Shown here piece by piece: positions 22,475 through 32,456 of a DNA stretch of 38,397 nucleotides (positions are counted from its first letter, which is position 1; each line of letters starts with the position of its first letter). The notes beneath the pieces were generated by a model that ran no database searches, was not told where the DNA came from, and was given only the letters and a program-made list of their open reading frames with translations. A program made the position numbers and the translations under genes. This stretch comes from Candidatus Aminicenantota bacterium. GTDB taxonomy: Bacteria > Acidobacteriota > Aminicenantia > Aminicenantales > Aminicenantaceae. Location of the stretch: positions 85,596-123,992 of the forward strand of contig JADHWO010000001.1 in NCBI GenBank assembly GCA_016783445.1, given 5' to 3'.

Positions 22475-22891
22475 TTAAGCCTTTTTTTTCTTTGACTTTC
22501 CTTTTAGGTCTTTTTTCTTCTCTTTTTTCTTGAATTCTGAACCGATGAGTTCAAGGATTGCCATTTCAGCCCCATCTCCTGCGCGTGGCCCAATTTTCAC
22601 AATCCTCGTGTATCCTCCGGGCCTTTCGCTGAAGCGCGGGCCGAGTTCTTCAAAAAGCTTCTTAACCACAGGTTTTTTGTTTATAAACTGCAGGGCCTGG
22701 CGCCTGGCATGAAGGGTATTTTTTTTAGCTAGAGTGATCATTTTTTCGGCCAGAGGCCTCGTTGCTTTTGCCTTGGCTAAAGTTGTCCTTATACGTTCCT
22801 TTTCTAGAAAAGATGTGACAAGATTACGCAGTAAAGCTCGTCTCTGAGCCGTGTTCCGACGTAGCTTCTTGCCTTTGACAAGATGCCTCAT
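22475..22891 (-). CDS. rplQ: 50S ribosomal protein L17
   Basis: A large-subunit protein near the exit tunnel. The 138-residue product begins [20 protein letters not shown], the family signature, and has [20 protein letters not shown]. The last 20 or so residues are almost all Lys with few others ([17 protein letters not shown]), a basic tail longer than in short homologues. It is the last gene of the ribosomal run. The start overlaps the rpoA stop by four bases. Confidence 0.97.
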   Translation of the reverse strand: MRHLVKGKKLRRNTAQRRALLRNLVTSFLEKERIRTTLAKAKATRPLAEKMITLAKKNTLHARRQALQFINKKPVVKKLFEELGPRFSERPGGYTRIVKIGPRAGDGAEMAILELIGSEFKKKEKKKDLKGKSKKKKA

Positions 22892-23916
22892 TCAACTTGC
22901 TCCTCTTCTTTTTCTTCCTTCTTTTCTTCTTCTATTTTCTCCAATAATTTAGGACTAAGCTCCAAATTCAGGCCTAAATCCAATTCGTGCAGAGTCTCTT
23001 TTATTTCAGTTAAAGATTTTCGTCCAAAATTCTTCGTTTTTAAAAGATCCTCTTCATTTTTCTGCACTAGTTCATAGATTTTATCAATCCCGGCGGATCT
23101 GAGACAATTGTTGGACCGGACCGAAAGTTCTAGATGATCTATGGATTTTGACAAAATATCAAGCTGCGTAAGATAAGGTATATCTTTCTTTGCTGTAACC
23201 TGCTCTCTTTCCACGGGCTCATCAACAACATGAAGAAAGATAACAAGATGGTCTCTCATTATTTTTGCTGCCTGAGCCAAAGCATGTATGGGAGAAACAG
23301 CACCTAAAGTCCAGATCTCCAGCTCCATTTTTTCGTAATCGATCTTCTTGCCCACTCTTGCAGGCTCGACTCTGTAGTTCACTTTTATAACTGGTGAATG
23401 AGATGAGTCGAGGGGAATATAATCAACACTTAAGTTTTCATCAAAGTTTTTATCCGCAGGAATATAACCTCTGTTGTTTTTTACGATCATCTCAATATCT
23501 AATTCCCCGTCTTTATCAAGGGAAGCAATATGAACTTCCTTATCAAGAATCTCAATATCAGTGTCATGTTCAATATCAGATGCTTTTACTTGAGCAGGCC
23601 CTGTTTTTTTCAGAGTTATAATTTTATCTTCGTTTCCCTCAAGCTTTAAAGGTATACTTTTCAAATTTAAAATAATATCTGTCACATCTTCTACTAATCC
23701 TGGGATAGTTGAGAATTCATGGAGAACCTTCTGAATTCGAACAGCAGTAATGGCAGCTCCTGTTATAGAAGAAAGTAGAATTCTCCGCAGCGCATTCCCG
23801 ATTGTCACCCCATAACCTCTTTCAAAAGGTTGGGCCGTAAAACGGCCATATGTGTCCGTTAAAGTTTCGTAATCACATTCCAGATACTTCGGCCTCTGAA
23901 AACCTATTTCTATCAT
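22888..23916 (-). CDS. rpoA: RNA polymerase alpha subunit
   Basis: Dimeric assembly platform of RNA polymerase. In the 342-residue product, the N-terminal domain (about 1-235) includes [19 protein letters not shown] and [18 protein letters not shown]. The C-terminal domain (about 255-325) has the UP-element and activator contact helices ([33 protein letters not shown]). It ends in an acidic [13 protein letters not shown] tail. It is separated from rpsD by 97 bases, the largest gap in this part of the run, and overlaps rplQ by four bases. Confidence 0.97.
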   Translation of the reverse strand: MIEIGFQRPKYLECDYETLTDTYGRFTAQPFERGYGVTIGNALRRILLSSITGAAITAVRIQKVLHEFSTIPGLVEDVTDIILNLKSIPLKLEGNEDKIITLKKTGPAQVKASDIEHDTDIEILDKEVHIASLDKDGELDIEMIVKNNRGYIPADKNFDENLSVDYIPLDSSHSPVIKVNYRVEPARVGKKIDYEKMELEIWTLGAVSPIHALAQAAKIMRDHLVIFLHVVDEPVEREQVTAKKDIPYLTQLDILSKSIDHLELSVRSNNCLRSAGIDKIYELVQKNEEDLLKTKNFGRKSLTEIKETLHELDLGLNLELSPKLLEKIEEEKKEEKEEEQVE

Positions 23917-24013
23917 CTTTCCTCCTATTCAGGATCCATCTGAGACAAATTTATTACCAGGGCAACAGAGATTATTTATATTCTCTGCGCTTACTTAGGC
24001 CTTAAATACCACA

Positions 24014-24640
24014 TTACTTTGAATAAAGCTCAACAACCAAATGCTCCTCAACAGGAAAAGTAATATCTTCTCGATCTGGGAAAGACAGAATTTTTACCAA
24101 TATTTTTTCTGAGTCAACTTCTATCCATCCAGGGACTGTTTTATTTTTGTTCGAATCAACGATAGCCTTCAGTTCTTCATGCTTTGCTGATTTCTCTCTA
24201 AATGTGATGACATCTCCTTTGTTAACTAAAAAAGATGAAATGTTAACTTTCCATTCATTAACTCGAAAATGGCCATGATTAATCAGCTGCCGGGCATGGT
24301 CTCGAGAATAAGAGAATCCTGTTATAAAAACTACATTATCCAGTCTTCTCTCTAACATAGCCAGAAGATTATCACCTGTAATGCCTCTTTTTTTCTCTGC
24401 CCTCTGGAAAAACAACAGAAACTGCCTCTCGGACATACCATAATATCTTTTAAGCTTCTGCTTCTCCCTGAGCTGAATACCATATCCACGGATTCGTCTC
24501 CTCGCTCTTCCGTGTTCTCCTGGAGGATAAAGCCTTCTTTCAATCGGGCATTTTTCACTCAAACACTTACTTCCCTTCAAAAAAAGCTTCACCTTCTCTC
24601 CCCGACAGAGTCGGCAAACAGGTTCTCTGTATCGTGACAT
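24014..24640 (-). CDS. rpsD: 30S ribosomal protein S4, zinc-binding form
   Basis: Primary 16S rRNA binder that nucleates small-subunit assembly and contributes to decoding accuracy. In the 208-residue product, Cys9, Cys12, Cys26 and Cys31 (VCRLC ... CLSEKC) form the zinc knuckle of the C+ form. The S4 RNA-binding domain is at RLDNVVFITGFSYSRDHARQLINHGHF. In E. coli S4 represses its own operon; no matching leader structure is evident here. Confidence 0.97.
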   Translation of the reverse strand: MSRYREPVCRLCRGEKVKLFLKGSKCLSEKCPIERRLYPPGEHGRARRRIRGYGIQLREKQKLKRYYGMSERQFLLFFQRAEKKRGITGDNLLAMLERRLDNVVFITGFSYSRDHARQLINHGHFRVNEWKVNISSFLVNKGDVITFREKSAKHEELKAIVDSNKNKTVPGWIEVDSEKILVKILSFPDREDITFPVEEHLVVELYSK

Positions 24641-24666
24641 CTCTCTCTCCTTATGACCTAGCCCTT

Positions 24667-25059
24667 TTATACCCTTCTTCTTTTTCGGACACGACAGCCA
24701 TTATGGGGAATCGGTGTAACATCTTTGATTGATTTTATCTCTATTCCATTTACCTGAAGAGCCCGGATAGCTGATTCTCTCCCAGCTCCAGGACCTTTAA
24801 TTTTTACATCAACGTATCTAACCCCATATTCTCTGGCTTTGATCGAAGCCTCTTTGGCAGCCAATTGTGATGCAAATGGTGTTCCTTTCCGAGCTCCCTT
24901 AAATCCTGATGTCCCGGCACTTGCCCAGCAAACCGTATTTCCCTGCTGGTCTGTTATAGTAATGATTGTATTGTTAAAAGTGGATTGAATATAGGCCACT
25001 CCAAATCCAATTTCTTTCCTTACCTTTTTCTTTTTGGGCTTTCTTCCGGCCTTTGGCAT
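24667..25059 (-). CDS. rpsK: 30S ribosomal protein S11
   Basis: Platform protein of the small subunit, contacting the E-site region of mRNA. The 130-residue product has the family pattern [35 protein letters not shown] and the C-terminal [14 protein letters not shown] short basic N-terminus precedes the domain. It lies 10 bases after rpsM and 26 before rpsD. Confidence 0.98.
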   Translation of the reverse strand: MPKAGRKPKKKKVRKEIGFGVAYIQSTFNNTIITITDQQGNTVCWASAGTSGFKGARKGTPFASQLAAKEASIKAREYGVRYVDVKIKGPGAGRESAIRALQVNGIEIKSIKDVTPIPHNGCRVRKRRRV

Positions 25060-25069
25060 TTAAAACTCC

Positions 25070-25450
25070 TTATTTAGACTTGGCTGCAACCTTTTTTATC
25101 GCATGGCCACGAGGACCTTTTCTCCCTCTTGCATTTGTTTTTGTCCTTTGACCTCTCACAGGCAATCTCTTCTTATGCCGCGATCCTCGGTAACATCCTA
25201 TATCGATCAGTCGTTTAATATTTAGAGTTGTCTCTTGTCTCAAATCACCTTCAATTTTCTCTTGTTTCTCGATAATTTGACGTATTTTATTAATCTCTTC
25301 CTCACTTAAAATTTTAACCTTTTTATCCTTATCTATCTTTGCTTCCTGGAGAATCTTATCAGACCTGGAACGACCAATACCAAAAATATAAGTTAATCCA
25401 ATCTCAATCCTTTTTTCCGGAGGGAGTGTAATTCCTGCTATTCTTGCCAT
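25070..25450 (-). CDS. rpsM: 30S ribosomal protein S13
   Basis: Head protein of the small subunit that contacts 23S rRNA/L5 across the subunit bridge and the P-site tRNA. The 126-residue product begins [20 protein letters not shown]. It contains the helix-two-turns-helix region [25 protein letters not shown] and a Lys-rich tail. It starts 11 bases after rpmJ. Confidence 0.98.
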   Translation of the reverse strand: MARIAGITLPPEKRIEIGLTYIFGIGRSRSDKILQEAKIDKDKKVKILSEEEINKIRQIIEKQEKIEGDLRQETTLNIKRLIDIGCYRGSRHKKRLPVRGQRTKTNARGRKGPRGHAIKKVAAKSK

Positions 25451-25461
25451 TTTATCCTCAT

Positions 25462-25575
25462 TTAACCTTGTTTTTGTTTATGTTTCGGATTAGTGCAGAT
25501 AATTCGAAGGGTCCCTTTCCTTTTGATTAATTGACAATTCCTGCACATTTTCTTTATCGATGCCCTTACCTTCAT
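25462..25575 (-). CDS. rpmJ: 50S ribosomal protein L36, zinc-binding form
   Basis: A 37-residue protein read on the minus strand as [20 protein letters not shown] and onward to KHKQKQG. Cys11, Cys14, Cys27 and His32 are the zinc ligands of the C+ form. It packs into 23S rRNA at the base of the L7/L12 stalk region. It sits 12 bases after infA and 11 before rpsM, its classical place. Confidence 0.97.
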   Translation of the reverse strand: MKVRASIKKMCRNCQLIKRKGTLRIICTNPKHKQKQG

Positions 25576-25587
25576 TTACTTTTTCCC

Positions 25588-25806
25588 TTATTTAAACCGA
25601 TAAGTAATTCTACCTTTAGTTAAATCGTAGGGTGAAAGTTCAATAAGCACTTTATCCCCCGGAAGAATACGGATAAAATACTTTCGCATTTTTCCAGAGA
25701 TATGAGCTAGAATTTCATGCTTATTGGCCAGCTCAACGCGAAACATAGCATTGGGAAGAGTCTCAAGAACTGTGCCTTCAGTTTCAAAAACATCCTGTTT
25801 AGGCAT
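25588..25806 (-). CDS. infA: translation initiation factor IF-1
   Basis: An S1-type OB-fold factor that blocks the A site during initiation. The 72-residue product has normal length, with [39 protein letters not shown] and GRITYRFK at the end. The start overlaps the map stop by eight bases, so the two are coupled. Confidence 0.98.
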   Translation of the reverse strand: MPKQDVFETEGTVLETLPNAMFRVELANKHEILAHISGKMRKYFIRILPGDKVLIELSPYDLTKGRITYRFK

Positions 25807-26590
25807 ACCTGTTCTCCTTTAAAAAAGGAATTTCCTTCTTTTCTTCATTGAGCAAGCTTAAAATATCTAGTCCTTCTTGAGTAATTGCCACTGTATGTTC
25901 ATAATGAGCCGAGAGACTTCTATCCCTGGTTATAGCGGTCCAATTATCATCTAAAACCTCTACATTCCAGTCTCCCATTGCTATCATCGGCTCTATAGCA
26001 AAGACCATGCCTGTTTTTATCTTAGGTCCTCGTCCCGGCGAACCAAAATTAGGAATTTGAGGCTCCTCATGCAGGGATAGACCTATTCCATGACCGACAA
26101 AAGATTGAATAACCGCAAATCCCTGCGATTCAACATAACTTTGAATGGCAAAAGAAATATCTGATATTCTTTTTCCCTGTTTCATCTGATCTATGCTTTT
26201 ATAAAAGGCTCCCTCAGCTACTTTAATAAGCTTTTCTGCTTTTGGAGTGATTTCTCCTACAGGATATGTTGCAGCTGCGTCTCCAAAGTAGCCTTCATAA
26301 AGTACTCCAAAATCAAGGCTAATGATGTCACCTTCCCGTAAGCGCCTTGAAGAAGGAATACCATGGACAATTTCTTCATTGATAGAAGTACATAAGGAAG
26401 AAGGATATCCGCGGTACCCTTTAAAAGCCGGAACTGCTCCCATTTCTCTTGTTCTTTTTTCAGCATACTTATCTAACTCTTTAGTTCGTAATCCTGGTTT
26501 TATTTTTGTCTTTAACTCAGCTAAAATCTTAGCCACAATCTGATTGCTTCTCTTAATAGCGCTAATTTCCTCCTCACAGTATATAATCAT
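25799..26590 (-). CDS. map: methionine aminopeptidase type I
   Basis: Removes N-terminal Met from nascent proteins. In the 263-residue product the dimetal ligands are Asp93, Asp104, His167, Glu200 and Glu231, with His76 in VHGIPSS as the additional active-site His. It lacks an N-terminal zinc finger, so it is the short type Ia form, with about 15 extra residues at the C-terminus. It overlaps adk by four bases and infA by eight. Confidence 0.96.
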   Translation of the reverse strand: MIIYCEEEISAIKRSNQIVAKILAELKTKIKPGLRTKELDKYAEKRTREMGAVPAFKGYRGYPSSLCTSINEEIVHGIPSSRRLREGDIISLDFGVLYEGYFGDAAATYPVGEITPKAEKLIKVAEGAFYKSIDQMKQGKRISDISFAIQSYVESQGFAVIQSFVGHGIGLSLHEEPQIPNFGSPGRGPKIKTGMVFAIEPMIAMGDWNVEVLDDNWTAITRDRSLSAHYEHTVAITQEGLDILSLLNEEKKEIPFLKENRYA

Positions 26591-27258
26591 TGTGCGAACT
26601 TAACCTCTCTGGAATTGGCAATTTTTTCGTCCAGAATAGAACAAATATTTCTGAATACGGTCTCAATGGTTCCTTCACCATCTACCCTGTAATAAATCCT
26701 TTTTCTCTTATAGTAATCTATTAGGCTTTCTGTTTGTTCATAGTAGACTTTTAGACGTTCTTTGATAACTTCAGGCTTATCATCTTCTCTAAGGTTAAGT
26801 TTCTCTCCACAAGTTACACATGTTTCCTCTTTATCCGGCATTTTAACAAAAAGATTGTATATGGCCCCACAGCAGGAGCATATCCTTCTTGCTCCTAGCC
26901 TGTTTTTTGCAGTTTGATCATTCAAATATATCTCGATGACGGCTTCTGCTTGCTCCTGGCTAACTTCTTCAAGCATCTGAGCCTGAATAACATTTCGAGG
27001 GAAACCATCCAAAATATATCCCTTCTTGTACTCAGGTTGGGCAATTCTTTTCTTGATCATTTTTATCACAATTTCATCGTTTACTAATTCGCCTTTAGCC
27101 ATCCTGACTTCTGCCTTTTTCCCTAAAGGAGTTCCCTCCTGAACTTCATGACGAAGAAGGTCTCCTGTAGAGATCTTGGGAAATCCATATTTTTTTGAAA
27201 TAAGGTCTCCTTGGGTTCCTTTGCCACAACCTGGGGGTCCAAACAAGATAATTCTCAT
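26587..27258 (-). CDS. adk: adenylate kinase with zinc-binding LID
   Basis: Interconverts ATP + AMP and 2 ADP. In the 223-residue product, the P-loop GPPGCGKGT is at 7-15, the AMP-binding region contains STGDLLRHE, and DGFPRN is at 84-89. The LID carries Cys127, Cys130, Cys147 and Cys150, a structural zinc site common in many non-enteric bacteria. It is embedded between secY and map with four-base overlaps on both sides, the classical arrangement. Confidence 0.97.
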   Translation of the reverse strand: MRIILFGPPGCGKGTQGDLISKKYGFPKISTGDLLRHEVQEGTPLGKKAEVRMAKGELVNDEIVIKMIKKRIAQPEYKKGYILDGFPRNVIQAQMLEEVSQEQAEAVIEIYLNDQTAKNRLGARRICSCCGAIYNLFVKMPDKEETCVTCGEKLNLREDDKPEVIKERLKVYYEQTESLIDYYKRKRIYYRVDGEGTIETVFRNICSILDEKIANSREVKFAQ

Positions 27259-28634
27259 CCTCTCCTTCCTTTTAAACGACCGCGACGCATGAATCCATCA
27301 TAGTGGCGCATTACTAGTTGTGCCTCAATCTGCTGCATTGTATCCATGGCAACTCCTACTACAATCAAAATTGATGTCCCACCGAAATAAAATTCTACAT
27401 TCAATCCCTGTGTAAACCATCTGGGTAAGTTGGTCTCTAAAAAATCCCCGACAAAGGGCAGAGTCTGTACTTTAAATCCGGTCATTAAAAATTCCGGTAA
27501 AATGGCTACGGCTGCTAAATAAATTGCACCAACCAGAGTAATCCGAGATAGGACGCTATCTATAAAATCAGAAGTGTTCTTCCCTGGCCTTATTCCTGGA
27601 ATAAAACCGCCATATTTCCTCAAATTGTCCGCAACATCAGAGGGATTAAAGATTATAGAAACATAAAAATAGGTAAAGAAGATAATAGCACCAATATAGA
27701 GAAGATTATACAGAGGCATACCCAGCTCAAACTGCCTGGCGATTTGGTAGAAAAAGGGGATTTTAATAAACTGGGCTAAAGTTGCGGGAATTGTTATGAT
27801 TGAGGCAGCAAAAATTATGGGAATAACGCCCCCAGTGTTCACTCTTAGTGGAAGATGGGTGCTCTGACCTCCATAGACTTTTCTCCCTACAACTCTTTTG
27901 GCATAGGAGACAGGAATCCGCCTCTGCCCTCGCTCCACAAAAACAATAACGACAATAACGGCCAACATCAACACCATCAGAAAAATGAGTCTCACGGGAG
28001 TCATGGTTCCTGTTTTTAATCCAGATAAAACGCTCTGGAGTCCCTGGGGAAAGTTGACTACAATCCCGGCGAAAATGATCAATGAAATTCCGTTTCCAAT
28101 TCCACGTTCCGAAATCTGCTCCCCTAACCACATAACAAACACAGTTCCCGTTGTTAACGTCAGGACTGATAAAAATATAAATCCCACGCCAGGATTGGGA
28201 ACAATACGTAGCCCTCCGACTTCTTGAACCTGCAACCAAAAGGCGATAGCAGTGGATTGGATTACGCAGATTACGATAGTCCCATAACGTGTGTACTGTG
28301 TTATTTTTTTTCTGCCGAGCTCTCCTTCCTTTGATAATCTTTCCAGGTAAGGCCAGACAACCTGAAGCAACTGGAGAATAATGGAAGCACTGATATAAGG
28401 CATAATTCCCAGCGCAAAAATTGTCATCTTGGACATGTTCCTTCCAGAGAAAAGGTCAACAAAGCCTAGGATCGTTCCCTTCTGAGCCTCCCAGAATTGG
28501 GCCAAGGCATCCCCACTTATCCCTGGGTTGGGAATCTGCCAGCCAACTCGATAAACAGCTAAAAGAAGTAAAGTAAAGATCACCCTTCTTCTAAGATCAG
28601 GAATACTGAAAATGTTTCTAATGCTTTCTAACAT
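27255..28634 (-). CDS. secY: preprotein translocase subunit SecY
   Basis: Channel of the Sec translocon in the inner membrane. The 459-residue product has about ten membrane helices. Landmarks are IFSIPDLRRRVIFTLLLLAV (start), the plug and TM2 region FSGRNMSKMTIFALGIMPYI, GIGNGISLIIFAGIV, GGVIPIIFAASI and the C-terminal loop MRHYDGFMRRGRLKGRRG. It shares one base with rplO upstream and overlaps adk by four. Confidence 0.97.
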   Translation of the reverse strand: MLESIRNIFSIPDLRRRVIFTLLLLAVYRVGWQIPNPGISGDALAQFWEAQKGTILGFVDLFSGRNMSKMTIFALGIMPYISASIILQLLQVVWPYLERLSKEGELGRKKITQYTRYGTIVICVIQSTAIAFWLQVQEVGGLRIVPNPGVGFIFLSVLTLTTGTVFVMWLGEQISERGIGNGISLIIFAGIVVNFPQGLQSVLSGLKTGTMTPVRLIFLMVLMLAVIVVIVFVERGQRRIPVSYAKRVVGRKVYGGQSTHLPLRVNTGGVIPIIFAASIITIPATLAQFIKIPFFYQIARQFELGMPLYNLLYIGAIIFFTYFYVSIIFNPSDVADNLRKYGGFIPGIRPGKNTSDFIDSVLSRITLVGAIYLAAVAILPEFLMTGFKVQTLPFVGDFLETNLPRWFTQGLNVEFYFGGTSILIVVGVAMDTMQQIEAQLVMRHYDGFMRRGRLKGRRG

Positions 28635-29080
28635 TATCCACTTCCAATTAGAACTGTTTTTCCTCCTGCTTTTTCAATTTTTTTCAAAGCAGATCGAGAA
28701 AACTTATGGGCATGTATTGTTTTGGGTGAAGATATATTCCCTCTCCCTAAAACTTTAACAGCCTCTGATTCTTTCTTTATAAAACCCGCTTCTTTCAAAT
28801 CCCTGAGTTTGATCTCTTTTTTAGTAATTTTTTCCAACCTCTCAAGGTTGATTTCGCAGTATTCTTTTCTAAAAATATTGGTGAAGCCTCTCTTGGGAAG
28901 CCTGCGGTGAAGAGGCATCTGGCCACCCTCAAAGCCTCTTTTGCTTGAATATCCAGAGATGGACTTTTGACCTTTATTGCCGCGTCCAGATGTTTTACCC
29001 AATCCAGAACCTGGGCCCCTCCCCACTCTTTTTCTATTTTTCCTGGATCCTTTAGCTGGATGTAAATTACTTAAATTCAT
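28634..29080 (-). CDS. rplO: 50S ribosomal protein L15
   Basis: A late-assembly large-subunit protein with a long basic N-terminal arm buried in rRNA. The 148-residue product has [20 protein letters not shown], then [13 protein letters not shown], and [18 protein letters not shown]. It overlaps rpmD by four bases. Confidence 0.97.
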   Translation of the reverse strand: MNLSNLHPAKGSRKNRKRVGRGPGSGLGKTSGRGNKGQKSISGYSSKRGFEGGQMPLHRRLPKRGFTNIFRKEYCEINLERLEKITKKEIKLRDLKEAGFIKKESEAVKVLGRGNISSPKTIHAHKFSRSALKKIEKAGGKTVLIGSG

Positions 29081-29346
29081 TTCTTCTCCAAATATTCCAC
29101 TTCCACCAAGTGAGGTATTTTATTAATCATTCCCCTTATTTCAGGGCAATCATTCCGTAAAACTTCTGAATCGATCTTCCTTAAACCAAGTCCTTTTACC
29201 ACTTCCCTCTGCTTTTTTGGGCGCCCAATAAGACTTCGTTTAAGTCTTATCTTTACTTGCTTTTTTGGAGGCCCTGCTTTTTCAGCTTGTGGTTTTGGCT
29301 TTGCTTTTTTTTGAGTCTCCTGAGGACTTGCTTTTGTTACTGCCAT
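29077..29346 (-). CDS. rpmD: 50S ribosomal protein L30 with basic N-terminal extension
   Basis: Bacterial L30 is usually about 60 residues; this one is 89. The core starts at about residue 30 ([27 protein letters not shown]) and ends [12 protein letters not shown]. The first 29 residues are Lys, Pro, Ala and Gln-rich and not part of the fold. A shorter start inside this region is not obvious, and the first ATG overlaps the rpsE end by ten bases, fitting coupled translation, so I keep the long form. Confidence 0.92.
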   Translation of the reverse strand: MAVTKASPQETQKKAKPKPQAEKAGPPKKQVKIRLKRSLIGRPKKQREVVKGLGLRKIDSEVLRNDCPEIRGMINKIPHLVEVEYLEKK

Positions 29347-29990
29347 ATCATTTCCTTTGTTTTACCTCTCTTTTCTGAAACTTCTTTAGGATTTCTCAGC
29401 CTTTTTAAAGCATCCATGGTGGCATTGGCCACACTAAGAGGATTGTTGCTTCGGATGGATTTGGTTAAAACATCTTTTATTCCAGCCAACTCCATGATTA
29501 CTCTTACAGCACCACCTGCTATAACACCTGTCCCTTTTGAGGCTGGGCGAAGAATGACAACACCCCCTCCAGCCTCTCCTTTAATAAAATGTGAAATCGT
29601 GGTATCAGCAAGGGAAACTTTTATTAACTTTTTTTTGGCATCTTCAACGGCTTTTCGGATAGCCTGTGGAACTTCCCGAGCCTTCCCTTTTCCAATCCCG
29701 ACTAAGCCATTTCCACTTCCAACAGCTGCTAAGGCTGAAAAGCTAAGGTTCTTTCCTCCTTTAACAACTTTGGTGACTCTCCGGATAGAAATCACCTGAT
29801 CTTTAAGCTCAATTTCCTCTTCCTCCTCTTCCTCCTCTTCCTCCTCCTCTTCTAGCTTTTCATCTTCTTCCTGCTTTTCTTCCTTTTCTTTCTCTTGCTC
29901 TTTTTGCTTTTCTTCCCGTGTTTCCTGTTCCTCTTTTTTTCCCTCTTCCACTTTATTTCCTTCTTCCACTTTTAATTCCTCGTCAGCCAC
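29337..29990 (-). CDS. rpsE: 30S ribosomal protein S5 with long acidic N-terminal extension
   Basis: Part of the mRNA entry helicase region and important for accuracy. The core (about residues 61-217) has [40 protein letters not shown] and [20 protein letters not shown]. The first 60 residues are almost entirely Glu, Lys and Gln and end in a run of 13 Glu just before the core; S5 is usually about 165 residues against 217 here. The first ATG is 23 bases after rplR. No better internal start is apparent. Confidence 0.94.
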   Translation of the reverse strand: MADEELKVEEGNKVEEGKKEEQETREEKQKEQEKEKEEKQEEDEKLEEEEEEEEEEEEEIELKDQVISIRRVTKVVKGGKNLSFSALAAVGSGNGLVGIGKGKAREVPQAIRKAVEDAKKKLIKVSLADTTISHFIKGEAGGGVVILRPASKGTGVIAGGAVRVIMELAGIKDVLTKSIRSNNPLSVANATMDALKRLRNPKEVSEKRGKTKEMIWQ

Positions 29991-30013
29991 TCTTTTTCCT
30001 CCTTATAGACTCT

Positions 30014-30388
30014 TTAAAAAATGAGTCCTCCTTTTCTCATGGCTTCGGCTAGGGCTTTAATACGGCCATGGTAAGGATAGAGCCCTCTATCAAAGACCAC
30101 TTTTTCAATTTTTATTTGTTTTAATTTTTTAGCCAGTATTCCTCCTAAAATTTGACAGGCCTCTATATTCTTATAATTTTTATTCTTTTCCTTAAACTCT
30201 TTTTCCAAAGTGGACGTTGAAGCCAAAATACGGCTATTTTCGTCATCTATGACTTGTACAAATACATAACGGTTACTTTTGAATACAAAGACCCTTGGGT
30301 TTTTTGAAGTCCCTCTAATCTTTTTCTTAATTCTCTTTCTTATACGGTCTTTAGCTATCTTTTTTAATAACACGTTATTTTTATACAC
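30014..30388 (-). CDS. rplR: 50S ribosomal protein L18
   Basis: Binds 5S rRNA with L5 and forms the central protuberance. The 124-residue product has the basic N-terminal arm KDRIRKRIKKKIRGTSKNPR, then FVQVIDDENSRILASTST, and the C-terminal FDRGLYPYHGRIKALAEAMR. It overlaps rplF by eight bases. Confidence 0.97.
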   Translation of the reverse strand: MYKNNVLLKKIAKDRIRKRIKKKIRGTSKNPRVFVFKSNRYVFVQVIDDENSRILASTSTLEKEFKEKNKNYKNIEACQILGGILAKKLKQIKIEKVVFDRGLYPYHGRIKALAEAMRKGGLIF

Positions 30389-30926
30389 CGGCCACCACCG
30401 CTTTACGTTCCTTCTTAATCAAGCGCTCACCAACATAACGAATGCCTTTAAGTTTGTAGGGATCCGGCTTGCGAAAGCTCCGGATTTCCTCTGAAATCTG
30501 TCCGACTCGCTGCTTGTCTATTCCTTTTATAGTGATTAATGTTGGCTTTTCCAGCACAACTTCAACATCCTCGGGTATTTTATATACTATTGGCTTGGAA
30601 TAGCCCAAATTCAATTCGAGTCTGCCTTTATCTAGTTTAGCTCGATATCCTACTCCAACTATCTCAAGCTGTTTGGAAAAACCTTTTGAAACACCTTCAG
30701 CAGAATTATAGGCTAAACTTCGGCTTAATCCGTGTAATGACCGCTGCTCTTTGGAATCACTCGATCGTGCTAGGATGAGTTGATTTTCCTCAAGTCTGGC
30801 TTTTATACCAGAAAACAAAACGGAAGAAAGCTTCCCTTTAGGACCTTCAAATTCGATCTTATCTGGTAAGATATTGACCTTAACATCATCAGGTAAAACA
30901 ATTGGCTGTTTTCCTACTCGAGACAT
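30381..30926 (-). CDS. rplF: 50S ribosomal protein L6
   Basis: Two-domain protein next to the sarcin-ricin loop and factor-binding site. The 181-residue product begins MSRVGKQPIVLPDDVKVNIL and carries the C-terminal signature PDPYKLKGIRYVGERLIKKE. The length is normal. It lies 25 bases after rpsH. Confidence 0.97.
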   Translation of the reverse strand: MSRVGKQPIVLPDDVKVNILPDKIEFEGPKGKLSSVLFSGIKARLEENQLILARSSDSKEQRSLHGLSRSLAYNSAEGVSKGFSKQLEIVGVGYRAKLDKGRLELNLGYSKPIVYKIPEDVEVVLEKPTLITIKGIDKQRVGQISEEIRSFRKPDPYKLKGIRYVGERLIKKERKAVVAGV

Positions 30927-30951
30927 TTTTCAATTTCCTCTTTTTTTGAAG

Positions 30952-31350
30952 CTACCAGATATAACACAAAACCTCTCCTCCAACACCCAGGTCTTTACAC
31001 TTTTTTCCTGTAGCAACTCCTTTAGATGTGGATAAGATCACAATTCCCAGCCCACCGAGAGCTTTTGGTATGGAGTTTTCTTTACAGTACACCCGACAAC
31101 CCGGCCGGCTGGCTCTTCCAAGACCAGAGATAACACTCTCATTCTTTTCTGTATACTTGAGAGTGAGGTTTAAAATACTCTGCTTGTTATTTTCGATAAC
31201 CTTAAAGTTTCTAATATAACCCTCATTTTTTAGTATTTTTGCTATCTCCACTTTCATCCGGGAAAAGGGAATATTCACATCTTTTTTCCTAACTCTAACA
31301 GCATTTCTAATCCTCGTTAGCATATCGGCAATAGGATCTGTTAAGGTCAT
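30952..31350 (-). CDS. rpsH: 30S ribosomal protein S8
   Basis: Central-domain 16S rRNA binder; in E. coli it also represses the spc operon at the L5 leader. The 132-residue product begins MTLTDPIADMLTRIRNAVRV and ends with the signature ILSTSKGVATGKKCKDLGVG. It lies 21 bases after rpsN. Confidence 0.97.
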   Translation of the reverse strand: MTLTDPIADMLTRIRNAVRVRKKDVNIPFSRMKVEIAKILKNEGYIRNFKVIENNKQSILNLTLKYTEKNESVISGLGRASRPGCRVYCKENSIPKALGGLGIVILSTSKGVATGKKCKDLGVGGEVLCYIW

Positions 31351-31371
31351 GATGTTATCCTTTCTTAAATG

Positions 31372-31557
31372 TTACCAGGAAGCTTTGATAATTCCTGGAA
31401 TCTCACCTTTTAAAGCTAGTTCACGGAAACACAATCGACACATGTCAAACTTCCTGTAATATCCTTTTGAACGCCCGCATATACGACAGCGCATTTTTTT
31501 TCTGGTTGGATATTTCGGTTCTCTTAAATATTTGGCCATTGATGAAATTTTTGACAT
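31372..31557 (-). CDS. rpsN: 30S ribosomal protein S14, type Z (zinc)
   Basis: The ATG at 31557 gives 61 residues, the standard length for zinc-type S14, and is preceded by AGGAAGG at good spacing. A longer frame from 31581 would intrude into rplE. Cys24, Cys27, Cys40 and Cys43 (CRICGRSKGYYRKFDMCRLC) form the zinc site. It assembles late in the small-subunit head. Confidence 0.96.
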   Translation of the reverse strand: MSKISSMAKYLREPKYPTRKKMRCRICGRSKGYYRKFDMCRLCFRELALKGEIPGIIKASW

Positions 31558-31567
31558 TTTTCCTTCC

Positions 31568-32113
31568 TCATAAAGCCTCACCGAAAGGCATTCCTAATTT
31601 TTGTAAAAGCGCATAAGCCTCTTTATCCGTTTTGGCAGAAGTGACAACAGTGATATTCATCCCTCGAGATCTCTCCACTTTTGTATAATCTATCTCTGGA
31701 AAAACAAGCTGGTCCTTAATGCCCAGGGTGTAATTTCCTCTTCCGTCAAAAGATTTGGGAGGAACACCTCTGAAATCCCGCACACGTGGAAGAACAATAT
31801 TTACCAAGCGGTCAAAAAACTCATACATTCTTTCTCCACGCAATGTAACATAACAGGCAATGGCATGTCCTTTGCGGAGTTTAAAAGATGAAATTGATTT
31901 TTTCGCTCTTCCAACTGCAGACCATTGTCCAGTAATAAGACTCAACTCTTTTTTTGCCGTGTCTAAAAGCTTGATATTCTGGATAGCATCCCCCACACCA
32001 ATATTTATAACAATCTTTTCTAGGTGGGGTACAGCCATTTTATTTTTTATAGAAAATTCCTTCTGGAACTCATATATAATTTCTTTTTTATACTTTTCAA
32101 AAAGTCGGCTCAT
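31568..32113 (-). CDS. rplE: 50S ribosomal protein L5
   Basis: 5S rRNA binder in the central protuberance that contacts P-site tRNA and S13. The 181-residue product has [37 protein letters not shown] and the C-terminal [20 protein letters not shown]. It lies 10 bases after rplX. Confidence 0.97.
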   Translation of the reverse strand: MSRLFEKYKKEIIYEFQKEFSIKNKMAVPHLEKIVINIGVGDAIQNIKLLDTAKKELSLITGQWSAVGRAKKSISSFKLRKGHAIACYVTLRGERMYEFFDRLVNIVLPRVRDFRGVPPKSFDGRGNYTLGIKDQLVFPEIDYTKVERSRGMNITVVTSAKTDKEAYALLQKLGMPFGEAL

Positions 32114-32123
32114 ATTTCATTCC

Positions 32124-32456
32124 TCATTTTTGCCTTTCTAAGTTTATATCACACTTGCCACAGATTCTAATTTTACTCCCGTCTTTTAATGTTTTATTTC
32201 TTATTCTTACTCCCTGGCCGCATTCGGAACAATAAATCATCAAATTAGAAACTTGAATGGGAGCCTCTCTCTCCATAATCCCTCCTTGAATGTTTTTACT
32301 CCTGTCAGGCCGAATAAATTCTTTAACAAAGTTGACCTTTTCCACAACAGCCCTTCTTTTCTCAGGGATAACTTTTAGTATCTTTCCTGTTTTACCTCTA
32401 TCTTTCCCTTTTATAACAAAAACAACATCGTTTTTCTTCAGCATAATCTTGTCCAT
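32124..32456 (-). CDS. rplX: 50S ribosomal protein L24 with C-terminal zinc-ribbon-like cysteines
   Basis: Assembly initiator of the large subunit at the tunnel exit. The KOW motif lies at KKNDVVFVIKGKDRGKTGKI (7-26). Cys76, Cys79, Cys99 and Cys102 form two CxxC pairs as found in many bacterial L24 proteins. The ATG overlaps the rplN stop by one base (TAATG) with GGAGG 8 bases upstream. 110 residues. Confidence 0.97.
   Translation of the reverse strand: MDKIMLKKNDVVFVIKGKDRGKTGKILKVIPEKRRAVVEKVNFVKEFIRPDRSKNIQGGIMEREAPIQVSNLMIYCSECGQGVRIRNKTLKDGSKIRICGKCDINLERQK

Noticed and set aside
29257-29799. 180-codon plus-strand frame
   Set aside because: Antisense to rpmD and rpsE, which are certain genes; no ribosome site and no recognisable protein.
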